In this document: piece by piece, positions 1-7,779 of the stretch
Numbering within the stretch: position 1 is the first letter of the stretch
Layout: each line of letters begins with the position of its first letter
NCBI GenBank assembly: GCA_046565505.1
Contig: JBKHYJ010000061.1
Span: forward strand, 186,001 to 250,000
DNA length: 64,000 bases
From: JBKHYJ01 sp046565505
GTDB taxonomy: Bacteria > Acidobacteriota > Blastocatellia > UBA7656
Direction of reading: 5' to 3'
Notes under the pieces: model-generated
What the model saw: only the letters and a program-made list of their open reading frames with translations
What the model was told of the DNA's origin: nothing
Databases searched by the model: none
Position numbers and translations under genes: made by a program

Positions 1-584
1 AACGCCGGGCGCAACAACACGTCGCCAAGGATTTCAAGCATCGGCCCGACATTCTCTGCCACGACCGCCGCGCTCACTTCCACATAGTCGTCGTTTGCCG
101 CCGAAGCGATGCGGCCGCCGAGCGTCTCTACCTCGCGGGCCAACTGTTCGCTGTTGCGGCCGCCCGCGCCCTCCGTCATTAGCTGAGCCGTCGCTTCGGC
201 GAGCGCGCTCTGCTCGACGAGAATGTTCAGACTCGGGGACAACGTCGCCCGCGCCGGGATGCCCACCTCGATTGTTACAATGGGCGAGCGGTGATCTTCA
301 ATCATCACCAGCATGAGGCCGTTCCCAAGCCGGATCACTCGCGCCGTCGGCAGGTTGAACGGTCTGTCAGGCCCGTTCGCGGGCGGTCGCTTTCGCCAGC
401 CCTCGGACTGCTCGCCCTGGTGTGAAGCGGACGCGTCGCCCAGGGCGGCCGCGCCGCGGGCGGGCGCGACTCCGGCGATAAAAGCGAACGCCGCGAGCAG
501 GATTACGAGCGCGGGCAAAGCCTGCGCCCTTCGCGCCACAGGCCCGCCGGTTTTAGGTTTGGGAGCCGGGGCCGTTTTGCTCAT
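1..584 (-). CDS. M16-family peptidase-like protein, non-catalytic partner (partial, C-terminus cut by window edge)
   Basis: The first 194 residues of a protein read leftward off the window. A basic N-terminus and a hydrophobic stretch (about residues 22-45) suggest a signal peptide or membrane anchor, followed by a proline/alanine-rich linker. From about residue 80 it reads as an M16 N-terminal domain (NGLMLVMIEDHRSPIVTIEV). Where the active subunit has HxxEH, this one has ALAEATAQLMTEGAGG, so the zinc motif is absent. That is usual for the second member of bacterial M16 pairs, which act as heterodimers. The start ATG overlaps the stop of the upstream M16 gene in an ATGA arrangement, so the two are probably translationally coupled. 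Confidence in the family is high; most of the protein is outside the window. Confidence 0.88.
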   Translation of the reverse strand, partial: MSKTAPAPKPKTGGPVARRAQALPALVILLAAFAFIAGVAPARGAAALGDASASHQGEQSEGWRKRPPANGPDRPFNLPTARVIRLGNGLMLVMIEDHRSPIVTIEVGIPARATLSPSLNILVEQSALAEATAQLMTEGAGGRNSEQLAREVETLGGRIASAANDDYVEVSAAVVAENVGPMLEILGDVLLRPA

Positions 585-1948
585 CGCTTCTCATTGGCGG
601 GCCGGATGTAGAGGACGGCGGCGTTCGCCATATCGAAATACCTGCGCGCGGCGTCGCGCACCTGCGCGGGCGTGACCGCGAGGTATCGGTCCAGCTCTGT
701 GTTGATGAGCGATGGGTCGCCATCAAACATCGTGAACTCCGCGAGCGCGAGCGCGCGGCCGAGCGGCGTCTGTAGGCTCGTATACTCGCCATCGCCGCCG
801 CCAATAAACTGCCCGAGGCGGTATTGATTCTTTACCTTGGTCAGCTCGTCAACGCCGACCCCTCCATTTTTCACGCGCTCTATCTCGGCCTCTACGATGG
901 CCTGAACCTGTTCGCCCCTCACGCCGGGCCTATGTATCGAAAACATGGCGGCCTGCCCCGGCCCGCGCCGCTCTTCGAGCGTGCCGGAAACTTCTAACGA
1001 CACGGCCGTATCCTTGGTCAGCTTTTGGTAGAGCCGTGCGCTCTCGCCATCAAACAAGATCGACTTCAACAACGCGACCGGGTAAAAATCCGGCGTCCGC
1101 CGCGCGGGTATTTTCCAGGCGATGGCAATCGCCGGCATCTCGGCGTGCGCGTCGGCGGCGACGGCCTTGCGCCTGACGACCCCCGCGGGTTCGGCGACAT
1201 CGACCGGGGGCGGCGACTTCTGCCGGGGTATCGAGCCGAAATACTTGCGCACGAGCGATTCGGCCTGCCCGGCCTCTATGTCGCCCGCGATTGCGAGCAC
1301 GGCGTTATTGGGCGCGTAGTAAGTGTCGAAAAAATTCTTAACGTCAGCTATGCTCGCGGCGTCGAGGTCCTCCATCGAGCCGATGCCGGAATGCGCGTTA
1401 GCCCAATTACTGAAGACCATCTCGTCCATTTTTATGAGCGCGGGCCAGTACGGCTGGTTGTCATAGCTCAACCGCTTCTCCTCCTTGACCGCCTCCTGCT
1501 GATTCTTCAGGTTCTCGGGAGTGATTCTTAAGGACCGCATGCGGTCGCTCTCAAGCCACAGCGCAAGCTCTAGCCTGTTCGACGGCAGGAATTCATAGTA
1601 GTTGGTGAAGTCGGAGTGAGTGGACCCCTGCATTATTCCGCCGTTAGCCTCTATGAACTTGAAGTGCTCGGCCTTGCCGACGTTTTCGGAGCCTTGAAAC
1701 ATCATGTGCTCGAAGAGGTGGGCGAACCCGGAGCGGCCGGGCGCTTCGTTGCGCGAGCCTACGTCATAGTAGATTGCGACGGCGACGACCGGCGCGGCGT
1801 GGTCCTCCGAGAGCACCACGCGCAGCCCGTTGTCCAGTTGAAACTGTGTGAACGGGACTTTGAACGACTGCGCCCGCCCGCGCGGCGAGCCCGCGCCCGG
1901 GGCTAAAGCGATCAGCAGCGCGGCGATAATAACTCTTCTCATAGCCAT
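581..1948 (-). CDS. M16-family zinc metallopeptidase, catalytic subunit
   Basis: A zinc peptidase of the pitrilysin/processing-peptidase family, expected in the periplasm or at the outer face of the cell. The inverted zinc motif HLFEH (HxxEH) lies about 55 residues after a short hydrophobic leader. Glutamates in QEAVKEEKR about 76 residues downstream supply the third metal ligand typical of M16. The frame is open to 2020, but the leader begins at MAMRRVIIAALL, so 1948 (or the next ATG at 1942) is preferred, giving about 455 aa. No strong SD sequence is visible at either ATG, so the start is uncertain. It is coupled by an ATGA overlap to the non-catalytic M16 partner. Typical bacterial M16B subunits are 400-480 aa, which fits. 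The substrate is unknown. Confidence 0.93.
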   Translation of the reverse strand: MAMRRVIIAALLIALAPGAGSPRGRAQSFKVPFTQFQLDNGLRVVLSEDHAAPVVAVAIYYDVGSRNEAPGRSGFAHLFEHMMFQGSENVGKAEHFKFIEANGGIMQGSTHSDFTNYYEFLPSNRLELALWLESDRMRSLRITPENLKNQQEAVKEEKRLSYDNQPYWPALIKMDEMVFSNWANAHSGIGSMEDLDAASIADVKNFFDTYYAPNNAVLAIAGDIEAGQAESLVRKYFGSIPRQKSPPPVDVAEPAGVVRRKAVAADAHAEMPAIAIAWKIPARRTPDFYPVALLKSILFDGESARLYQKLTKDTAVSLEVSGTLEERRGPGQAAMFSIHRPGVRGEQVQAIVEAEIERVKNGGVGVDELTKVKNQYRLGQFIGGGDGEYTSLQTPLGRALALAEFTMFDGDPSLINTELDRYLAVTPAQVRDAARRYFDMANAAVLYIRPANEKR

Positions 1949-2045
1949 TACATTTTTCGCGGGAGACCGCCCTTGTAGGGCGATCTCTGTTAGTCTATGC
2001 GCGGGCACTTCGATTTTCAACGCGCGGGTGGGCGCCCGCGACCGT

Positions 2046-2082
2046 TAAAAAAGATAAGGGGCGATCAGGGTGATCGCCCCTT
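2046..2082 (-). terminator. Intrinsic terminator of the secreted TPR gene
   Basis: A perfect 12-bp stem (AAGGGGCGATCA at 2056-2067 with its complement at 2071-2082) and a 3-nt loop. In the minus-strand direction it is followed after ATC by six T residues. It lies 34 nt beyond the stop of the TPR gene. This is the cleanest rho-independent terminator in the window. Confidence 0.88.
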
Positions 2083-2115
2083 GCCGGCCGGACACGGCGC
2101 GAGTTTTCCGCGGGC

Positions 2116-3399
2116 TTACCCCTTCAGCTTCTTTTTAGCTTCCGGGTAAGAGAGCGCCCTTTCTAGATTGATGCCGTTGAAACTGACTATCTCTTTGTAC
2201 AGCTTCTGCGCGTTGGCGTCGTCGCCGGACTTCTCGTAGGCGCGCGCGAGCAGCAATTTGTGGAACGGGTCGGCGAGGTCCGTCTGCTTCAAGTGCTCGA
2301 TGGCCTTGTCGTACTCGCCCGCTTCCAGCTTCAAGTACCCGGCGATGTAGTGGTAAGAGGGCCAGAACGCCTCCCCCTCTTTGCCGTTCTCTTCGATCAT
2401 CTTTTTGATCAGCTCGGCCTCTTTCCAGGCCTCGTCGTGCTTGCCGAGTTTCGCCAGCGCGCGGCCCCTGCCGTGGTGGAGCCTGCCGAGCCATGTCTTC
2501 TTTTCGATCTCGCTGAGCTTGCTGCCGGGTATCGTCGCGTAACCTTTGTCGTAAGCTTTGAGCGCTTCTTCGGGCTGGCCGTTTTCGAGGTACAGGCGGC
2601 CTATGGAATTCCATATGAAGACCGCAGGGAAATTCTGCTGCGCCGTCGAGCGTTCGTATTCCGCCTGGTAGGCCTCCAGCGCCTTGAGCGCGGACTTGAT
2701 ATCCCCCTCGTAGACGTACGAGTAGGCGAGGCCATAGTTGGGGCCGAACGGGGCGGAATCCTTTGGGGCCTTCGCCTGTGACGCCTTGAAGTACTCGCGC
2801 GCCTTCGCGTAGTCGCCTTTCAGCAAATAGACGTTGCCGATGAACGTGTAGGCGCGTGGCGTGCTGCCATCAATCCGAATCGCCCTTTCGAGGGCTGCCT
2901 TAGCCTCGTCGAGCTTCCCCGTGTTCATGGAGACCTGCCCGATCATCATCTGGACCATGCGCTCGTCGGGGTACTGCTTGCTGAGGTCGGAAAAGATCGC
3001 GAGCGCCTCGTCGGGCTTCTGAGTCCGGGCGTACAACACGGCCTCTATGTAGCGGCGCTCGGCTTCGGAGGCCTTCTTGGCCAGCTCGACCGCCTTATCG
3101 ATATGCGGCTTCGCTTCCGCGGGCGAGGCGCTCGTCGTGCCCACGAGGTAATGCGCGAACGCGAATTCGGGGTCGGCCTCGACGGCCTTCTTGGCCAGGG
3201 CGTTCAAGTCCGGCCCGAACTGAAAGCTCTCGATCCTCTTCACGATCTGAGCTACGTATTCTTTCGCCTCTTTCGATTTCGTGGTGAACTCTATCTTCTT
3301 GGCGTTGGCCCCGCCCGCCGAGGCGGGAACGATCATGGCCGCCAGCAACAGGGCCGCCGCCGCGGCTTTGAGGTGATTAAGTGTTCTACTCGATTTCAT
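2116..3399 (-). CDS. Secreted tetratricopeptide-repeat protein
   Basis: 427 aa. The start at 3399 is chosen because GAGGAGC lies 8 nt upstream and the reading begins with a classical signal peptide (MKSSRTLNHLKAAAAALLLAAMIVPASA). The mature part is a chain of TPR-like helical pairs, with motifs such as DEALAIFSDLSKQYPDE, GKLDEAKAALERAIRIDG and GDYAKAREYFKASQAKAP. Such proteins are protein-protein scaffolds, here periplasmic. No enzymatic domain is visible. The gene is flanked downstream by an intrinsic terminator and upstream by about 210 nt with two short palindromes (3480-3506), so it is probably a single-gene unit. Its specific partner cannot be told from sequence. Confidence 0.88.
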   Translation of the reverse strand: MKSSRTLNHLKAAAAALLLAAMIVPASAGGANAKKIEFTTKSKEAKEYVAQIVKRIESFQFGPDLNALAKKAVEADPEFAFAHYLVGTTSASPAEAKPHIDKAVELAKKASEAERRYIEAVLYARTQKPDEALAIFSDLSKQYPDERMVQMMIGQVSMNTGKLDEAKAALERAIRIDGSTPRAYTFIGNVYLLKGDYAKAREYFKASQAKAPKDSAPFGPNYGLAYSYVYEGDIKSALKALEAYQAEYERSTAQQNFPAVFIWNSIGRLYLENGQPEEALKAYDKGYATIPGSKLSEIEKKTWLGRLHHGRGRALAKLGKHDEAWKEAELIKKMIEENGKEGEAFWPSYHYIAGYLKLEAGEYDKAIEHLKQTDLADPFHKLLLARAYEKSGDDANAQKLYKEIVSFNGINLERALSYPEAKKKLKG

Positions 3400-3479
3400 T
3401 CTCTTGCTCCTCATCAAATGTCTTCTGTTAGCGCGAACCGGGCACCGGGCCGCGCGTCTATTCAAATGCAGAGTGTGAG

Positions 3480-3506
3480 CCAGAATCTGGTCAGCCAAAA
3501 TTTGGC
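3480..3506. promoter_or_regulatory. Two adjacent short palindromes upstream of the TPR gene
   Basis: CCAGA-A-TCTGG (3480-3490) and GCCAAA-A-TTTGGC (3494-3506) lie side by side about 80-110 nt before the TPR start. They could be operator half-sites or a small structured leader. No regulator can be named; the call rests on symmetry alone. Confidence 0.3.
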
Positions 3507-3612
3507 ATGCACGGTATACGGGGCCTCTCCGCACCTTGTTTCCGCGCGTATGTAATAAGTTGTAAAAAGCCGGCGGGCGTTTATTGATTGAAGGCCGAGG
3601 CGGGCGGGCAGG

Positions 3613-4002
3613 TCATAGCCTTTCATTCACGTAGTCAACGAACCTGTTGACCAGCCATGCGAAGCCGAGCGCGGCCACGACCATCACCACCAGGCCGTAC
3701 TCTTCTTGAAGGAAGTTGACCGCCAGCGTGGTGACGACCCCGCCCGTGACGGCGATGGCCGCCGGCCCGATAAGCTCCCGCTTATTGCCCCTGACGGCCA
3801 TACCCGCCAGGCCGATTATTCCGCCGGCGACTGTGAGGATTATCTGATTGCGAAACGACAGGAGGTGGCGAAACAGGAGCGCGACCAGAAACGCATTCGC
3901 GAAGACGACGAAGCCCGCGAAGGTCATCGCCTTGCCGACGGCGCCTCTCCAGCCGCCGCGCTCGTTTTCGCTTTCGGCGCGATACCGATCGATGGTGTTC
4001 AT
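3613..4002 (-). CDS. Small integral membrane protein of unknown function
   Basis: 129 aa. After a polar N-terminus of about 25 residues there are four hydrophobic segments: FAGFVVFANAFLVALLF, IILTVAGGIIGLAGMAV, IGPAAIAVTGGVVTTLAV and VVMVVAALGFAWLVNRF. A short charged loop (RGNKRE) separates the second and third. I do not recognise the family. There is no clear SD before the ATG at 4002. It lies between kbl and the TPR gene, about 100 nt from the former, and may be a solitary gene. The coding call rests on the regular hydrophobic periodicity and an intact frame that fills the gap. Confidence 0.65.
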   Translation of the reverse strand: MNTIDRYRAESENERGGWRGAVGKAMTFAGFVVFANAFLVALLFRHLLSFRNQIILTVAGGIIGLAGMAVRGNKRELIGPAAIAVTGGVVTTLAVNFLQEEYGLVVMVVAALGFAWLVNRFVDYVNERL

Positions 4003-4101
4003 CCGGCGTTATAGCCCTTGACGCGGCGGGCCGCGGAGTCACCCGGACGCGAAGAGTCCCGCGCGGTTACCCCGTGACCTGGCGGCTCTGCGGCCGGCCG
4101 C

Positions 4102-5331
4102 TCAGATGACGCCGAGCCGCTGCCCGACTTTATCGAACGCTTCAAGCGCGCGGTCTAAGTCCTCGCGCGCGTGGGCGGCGGAGTTCTGGGCGCGCAGGCG
4201 AGCCTCGCCTTTCGGCACGACCGGATACCACAGCCCCTTGATGTACACCCCTTCGCCTAAAAGCTCGCGGCTCATGTCCTGAGCGATAGCGGCCTCGCCC
4301 AGCATCACGGGGACTATGGGGTGTCGGCCCTCGATTATCTTGAATCCGAGCCGCACTATCTCGCGGCGGAAATACTCCGTGTTCTCATGCAGCCGCGCGA
4401 CTATCGAGGGGTCCTCTTCGATGAGGTTGATCGCCTCTATGGAAGCGGTGACGACCGATGGGGGCATCGTGTTTGAAAAAGTGTAAGGGCGGGACTTCTG
4501 ACGCAAGAATTCGATGAGCGGCGCGCGGCCGGCGATGAAGCCGCCCGAGGCGCCGCCGAGCGCTTTTCCGAACGTTCCCGAAATCACGTCAATCTGCCCG
4601 TGCACCCCGAGTTCTTCGGGCGTGCCCCGGCCCGTCTTCCCCAGCGCGCCCGTCGCATGCGACTCGTCAACGAAGAGCAGCGCGTCATGGCTGCGCGCAA
4701 GCTCTATAAGCTCGGGCAGCGGGGCGAGCAAGCCCTCCATAGAAAAGACCCCGTCGGTCGCGATGACCTTGATGCGGTAGCCCTTCCCGCGGTCCTCTTC
4801 GAGCATCTCGCGCAGGTGATTCACATCGCCGTTCCTGTAGAGCCGCGACACGGTGTTCTTGGCGACCGCGCGGCAGAGTCGTACGCCGTCGATGATGCTC
4901 GCATGGTTGAGCATGTCGCTGTAGATAACGTCCTGGTAATCCGACCGACCGAAGTCGTTAGCGATCAGCGCGGTGAAGAATGCTTCGTTCGCGGCGAAAC
5001 ATGAAGAGTGGAGTATCGCCGCCTCGCAGCCCAGAAACTGCGCGATGCGCCGCTCAAGCTCCAGGTGAATGGGCTCTGTGCCGCACAGGAAGCGCACGCT
5101 CGCCATGCCGTACCCCCACTCGTCCAGCCCGCGCCGCGCCGCCTCTTTTATCCGGGGGTCGTTGGCGAGGCCGAGGTAATTGTTCGAGGCGAGCATCACT
5201 ACCTCCCGGCCTTCGACCGTCACGGCGCCGCGCTGCTCGCTTTCGAGCGGCACCTCGTACTTGAACGTCTTTGCCTCTTTGATGTTTTCAAGCTCGCGGC
5301 CGAGCGTCGAATAAAGTTCGCCAAGGTTCAT
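4102..5331 (-). CDS. kbl: Glycine C-acetyltransferase (2-amino-3-ketobutyrate CoA ligase)
   Basis: A PLP-dependent alpha-oxoamine synthase-family enzyme that cleaves 2-amino-3-oxobutyrate with CoA to glycine and acetyl-CoA, the second step of threonine degradation. Hallmarks are ASNNYLGLANDPR near the N-terminus, the aldehyde-site stretch SSCFAANEAFF, DESHATGALGKTGRGTPEE, and the PLP-lysine motif SGTFGKALGGASGG. The length (409 aa) is close to the roughly 398 of well-known members. The frame opens at a GTG at 5346, but AGGGGG sits 7 nt before the ATG at 5331, which is taken as the start. It follows tdh by 11 nt in the same operon, which settles the Kbl assignment over the related 8-amino-7-oxononanoate synthase (BioF) and 5-aminolevulinate synthase. 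Confidence 0.94.
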   Translation of the reverse strand: MNLGELYSTLGRELENIKEAKTFKYEVPLESEQRGAVTVEGREVVMLASNNYLGLANDPRIKEAARRGLDEWGYGMASVRFLCGTEPIHLELERRIAQFLGCEAAILHSSCFAANEAFFTALIANDFGRSDYQDVIYSDMLNHASIIDGVRLCRAVAKNTVSRLYRNGDVNHLREMLEEDRGKGYRIKVIATDGVFSMEGLLAPLPELIELARSHDALLFVDESHATGALGKTGRGTPEELGVHGQIDVISGTFGKALGGASGGFIAGRAPLIEFLRQKSRPYTFSNTMPPSVVTASIEAINLIEEDPSIVARLHENTEYFRREIVRLGFKIIEGRHPIVPVMLGEAAIAQDMSRELLGEGVYIKGLWYPVVPKGEARLRAQNSAAHAREDLDRALEAFDKVGQRLGVI

Positions 5332-5342
5332 TGCAATCCCCC

Positions 5343-6512
5343 TCACTTTGTTTTGCCATCAGGTTCGAGCAAGAGTTTGACCGCCTCATGCGAGCGCACG
5401 AGCTCGAAGCCCCGCTCGAAGTCCGGGAGCGCGATTGCTTCGCGGGTGATGATCTTTTCGAGCCGCGCCTTCAATAGCGACTTCTCCGATGCCAGAAGGT
5501 CGAGCATCGCATGCCAGGTCTCGAACATCCGCCGCCCGAAGATGCCGCGGATGGTCACGCCTTTCCACACGGCGTACTTGCCGAAATCAAACGAGCGCAG
5601 GGGCCGCGAAGGGATCCCGAGCAGCAGTATCTGCCCGCCGTTCTTAACCAGCGCCCCCGCGTCATTGTAAGCCGCTTCGGCCCCGCTCATCTCCAGCACC
5701 ACGTCTATGCCGCCGCCATGCTCGCCGCGCGCGCGGGCGAAAAGCTCTTGCCTCTGGCCGGCCGCCGCCTCCTCGTTCGTGTCGAAGCAGAAGTCCGCCC
5801 CCAGCGCGCGGGCGGTCTCGAAGCGGCCCGCCAGCCGCGCGGCGTCAAAGCTGCCCCGCGGGTTGGAAAAGTCCGTCACGTATATCCGCGCGGCGCCGAG
5901 CGTGCGGGCGACGGCGGTCGACATCAACCCCTGCGCGCCGCACCCGAGTATGGCGACCGTTTTGCCCGCCACGTCGCCTTCCATGACCGTGTGCACGGCG
6001 TTGCCGAGCGCGTCGAGGAATGCCCCGAACCGCGGCGGGATCACTTCGCGCCCGCCGAAGCTTTCGAGGTCGATGAGGTTCTCGCAGGGGACGACCACGT
6101 ATTCGGCGAACGCGCCATCGAGGTGGAGCCCTTTAACCCGGATGTTCTTGCAGATGTGGCGCTGGCCCGTGCGGCACTGCTGGCAGTGGCCGCAACTGAT
6201 GTGCATCTCGCTCGTGACGTAGTGACCTATCTTGACGAGGCCCGGGTCCACGTCCTCGCCGGTCTCGACGACCTGGCCGCAGAACTCGTGGCCGATGATG
6301 ATGGGCCTGTAACCTTCTACCGCGCGGCCGTTAAGCATCTCGTCGCGCATGCCGGGCCTCGACGTTATCTGATAGATGCTCTGGTCGGTGCCGCAGATAG
6401 AGGCGGCCTCGACCTTTATCTTCACCTCGCGTCGGCCGACGCGAGGCTCGGGCTCGTTCTTGACGTATTGCAACCCGTCTTCATTCAGACTCGGCTTCTT
6501 GAGTGCTTGCAT
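5343..6512 (-). CDS. tdh: L-threonine 3-dehydrogenase, zinc-dependent MDR family
   Basis: NAD-dependent oxidation of L-threonine to 2-amino-3-oxobutyrate, feeding directly into kbl 11 nt downstream. The catalytic zinc ligands are visible as Cys40 (ICGTD) and His75/Glu76 (GHEFCG). The structural-zinc cysteines are 107, 110, 113 and 121 (CGHCQQCRTGQRHIC). The Rossmann motif is AILGCGAQG. The start at 6512 is preferred over the longer frame because CAGGAGA lies 5 nt upstream; this gives 389 aa, somewhat longer than the roughly 341 of the E. coli enzyme. The MDR family is broad and another polyol or alcohol dehydrogenase would look similar; the tdh call depends largely on the kbl partner. Confidence 0.85.
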   Translation of the reverse strand: MQALKKPSLNEDGLQYVKNEPEPRVGRREVKIKVEAASICGTDQSIYQITSRPGMRDEMLNGRAVEGYRPIIIGHEFCGQVVETGEDVDPGLVKIGHYVTSEMHISCGHCQQCRTGQRHICKNIRVKGLHLDGAFAEYVVVPCENLIDLESFGGREVIPPRFGAFLDALGNAVHTVMEGDVAGKTVAILGCGAQGLMSTAVARTLGAARIYVTDFSNPRGSFDAARLAGRFETARALGADFCFDTNEEAAAGQRQELFARARGEHGGGIDVVLEMSGAEAAYNDAGALVKNGGQILLLGIPSRPLRSFDFGKYAVWKGVTIRGIFGRRMFETWHAMLDLLASEKSLLKARLEKIITREAIALPDFERGFELVRSHEAVKLLLEPDGKTK

Positions 6513-6679
6513 TTGCTCTCCTGAGTAGCTTGGTAGTACCGCCAAAACCTCGTCGGCGAATGGGGCGTCCGCTCCCGGCGTGCCCGCTCCGCTTTCAGCG
6601 CGTCAGACGGCCGTCAAAATTAAGGCCGTAATGGTTCCCGTGCCCGTAAGATTCTTAAAAGCCCGCCGCCGAAAGCCTC

Positions 6680-7693
6680 TCAATCAAGATATATTATTTC
6701 CGACGCCGCGCGGCGCAGGCGGTCCATCACCGCACGGCCCTCGCCGCCGCCGTTTATGCCCTCCACTAAAATCACGGCCGGGTTCTTCTCATCAAGCTCG
6801 CGCAGCGCCGCGTATATCGAGCGCGCGTAATCCGAAGGACTGTCCGCCAGCCTGACGGCGTAGAGCTTCGGGTCGCAGACATCGACGTGCGTGTGACCGA
6901 TCAGCCCGACCGCGCCTCGTTCGAGGTACGTCTTCAAGAGATGGCCGATTGAGCGCGGCGCCCTCTGCTCTACTAGAATGACGCGGGCCCGCGGGCTGTA
7001 GTGGCGGTGGCGCGTGCCGGGCGAGCGCCGCAGCTCTTCAGGTGAGGCCGCCCGCGCGCGCGCCGCGATTATGCCGGCGAGGGCCTCTTCGGTCACCCAC
7101 CCCGGCCTAAGTACCACAGGCGGGTCGGCCGTCATATCCAGCACCGTTGACTCGATGCCGATGTCTGTCGCACCGCCATCCAGTATCATGTCGATTCGCC
7201 CGCCGAGGTCGCGCGCGACATGCGCGGCGGAGGTCGGGCTCGGCCGGCCCGAGCGGTTCGCGCTGGGCGCCGCTATGGGCGTTCCGGCTTTTCTAATCAA
7301 CCCGAGCGCGACCGCGTTGCGAGGCATCCGCACGGCGACCGTCGGCAGCCCGGCTGAAACTGATGGGGCGACGTCGGGCCTCCGCTTCAGCACGAGCGTG
7401 AGCGGGCCCGGCCAGAACCGCTCTATTAAATCCCATGCCTCGCCGCTTATTTCGTCCGCCACTCGCTCGACGTCTCTTCTGCCGCCGACGTGGACTATGA
7501 GCGGGTTATCGGCCGGCCGCCCTTTCGCTTCAAAAACCTTTTGGACCGCGCCCTCGCTGGTCGCGTCGGCGCCGAGCCCGTAGACCGTTTCGGTCGGGAA
7601 GGCTACCAGCCCGCCGCCCCGGATGATGGCGGCGGCCCGCTCGATAAGTTCTTCCTGCGGGCGGTCGGGCCGCACTTGGATGACTGTCGTCAT
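6680..7693 (-). CDS. L-threonylcarbamoyladenylate synthase, Sua5 type
   Basis: Makes threonylcarbamoyl-AMP from threonine, bicarbonate and ATP for t6A at position 37 of ANN-decoding tRNAs. The YrdC-like core is evident: GGLVAFPTETVYGLGADA, KGRPADNPLIVHV, FWPGPLTLVLKR, TVAVRMP, APSANRSGRPSPT and GIESTVLD. At 337 aa with a C-terminal region after SPGTRHRHYSP it is the two-domain Sua5 form, not the short TsaC form. Start ATG at 7693. It lies downstream of thrS on the same strand with an 86-nt gap, grouping two threonine-using translation genes. Confidence 0.93.
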   Translation of the reverse strand: MTTVIQVRPDRPQEELIERAAAIIRGGGLVAFPTETVYGLGADATSEGAVQKVFEAKGRPADNPLIVHVGGRRDVERVADEISGEAWDLIERFWPGPLTLVLKRRPDVAPSVSAGLPTVAVRMPRNAVALGLIRKAGTPIAAPSANRSGRPSPTSAAHVARDLGGRIDMILDGGATDIGIESTVLDMTADPPVVLRPGWVTEEALAGIIAARARAASPEELRRSPGTRHRHYSPRARVILVEQRAPRSIGHLLKTYLERGAVGLIGHTHVDVCDPKLYAVRLADSPSDYARSIYAALRELDEKNPAVILVEGINGGGEGRAVMDRLRRAASEIIYLD

Positions 7694-7779
7694 AGGCGTC
7701 GGGCGTCGCGGCCGTGGCTGGCGCGTGCGGGGTCACATACTTGATGTCGCGTATCACTCCGGCCCCAGGCCGCTCGCCG

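Noticed and set aside
5511..6524. 337-codon plus-strand open frame opposite tdh
   Set aside because: Antisense shadow of a well-supported zinc dehydrogenase; composition is Arg/Ala/Val-biased with no motif.
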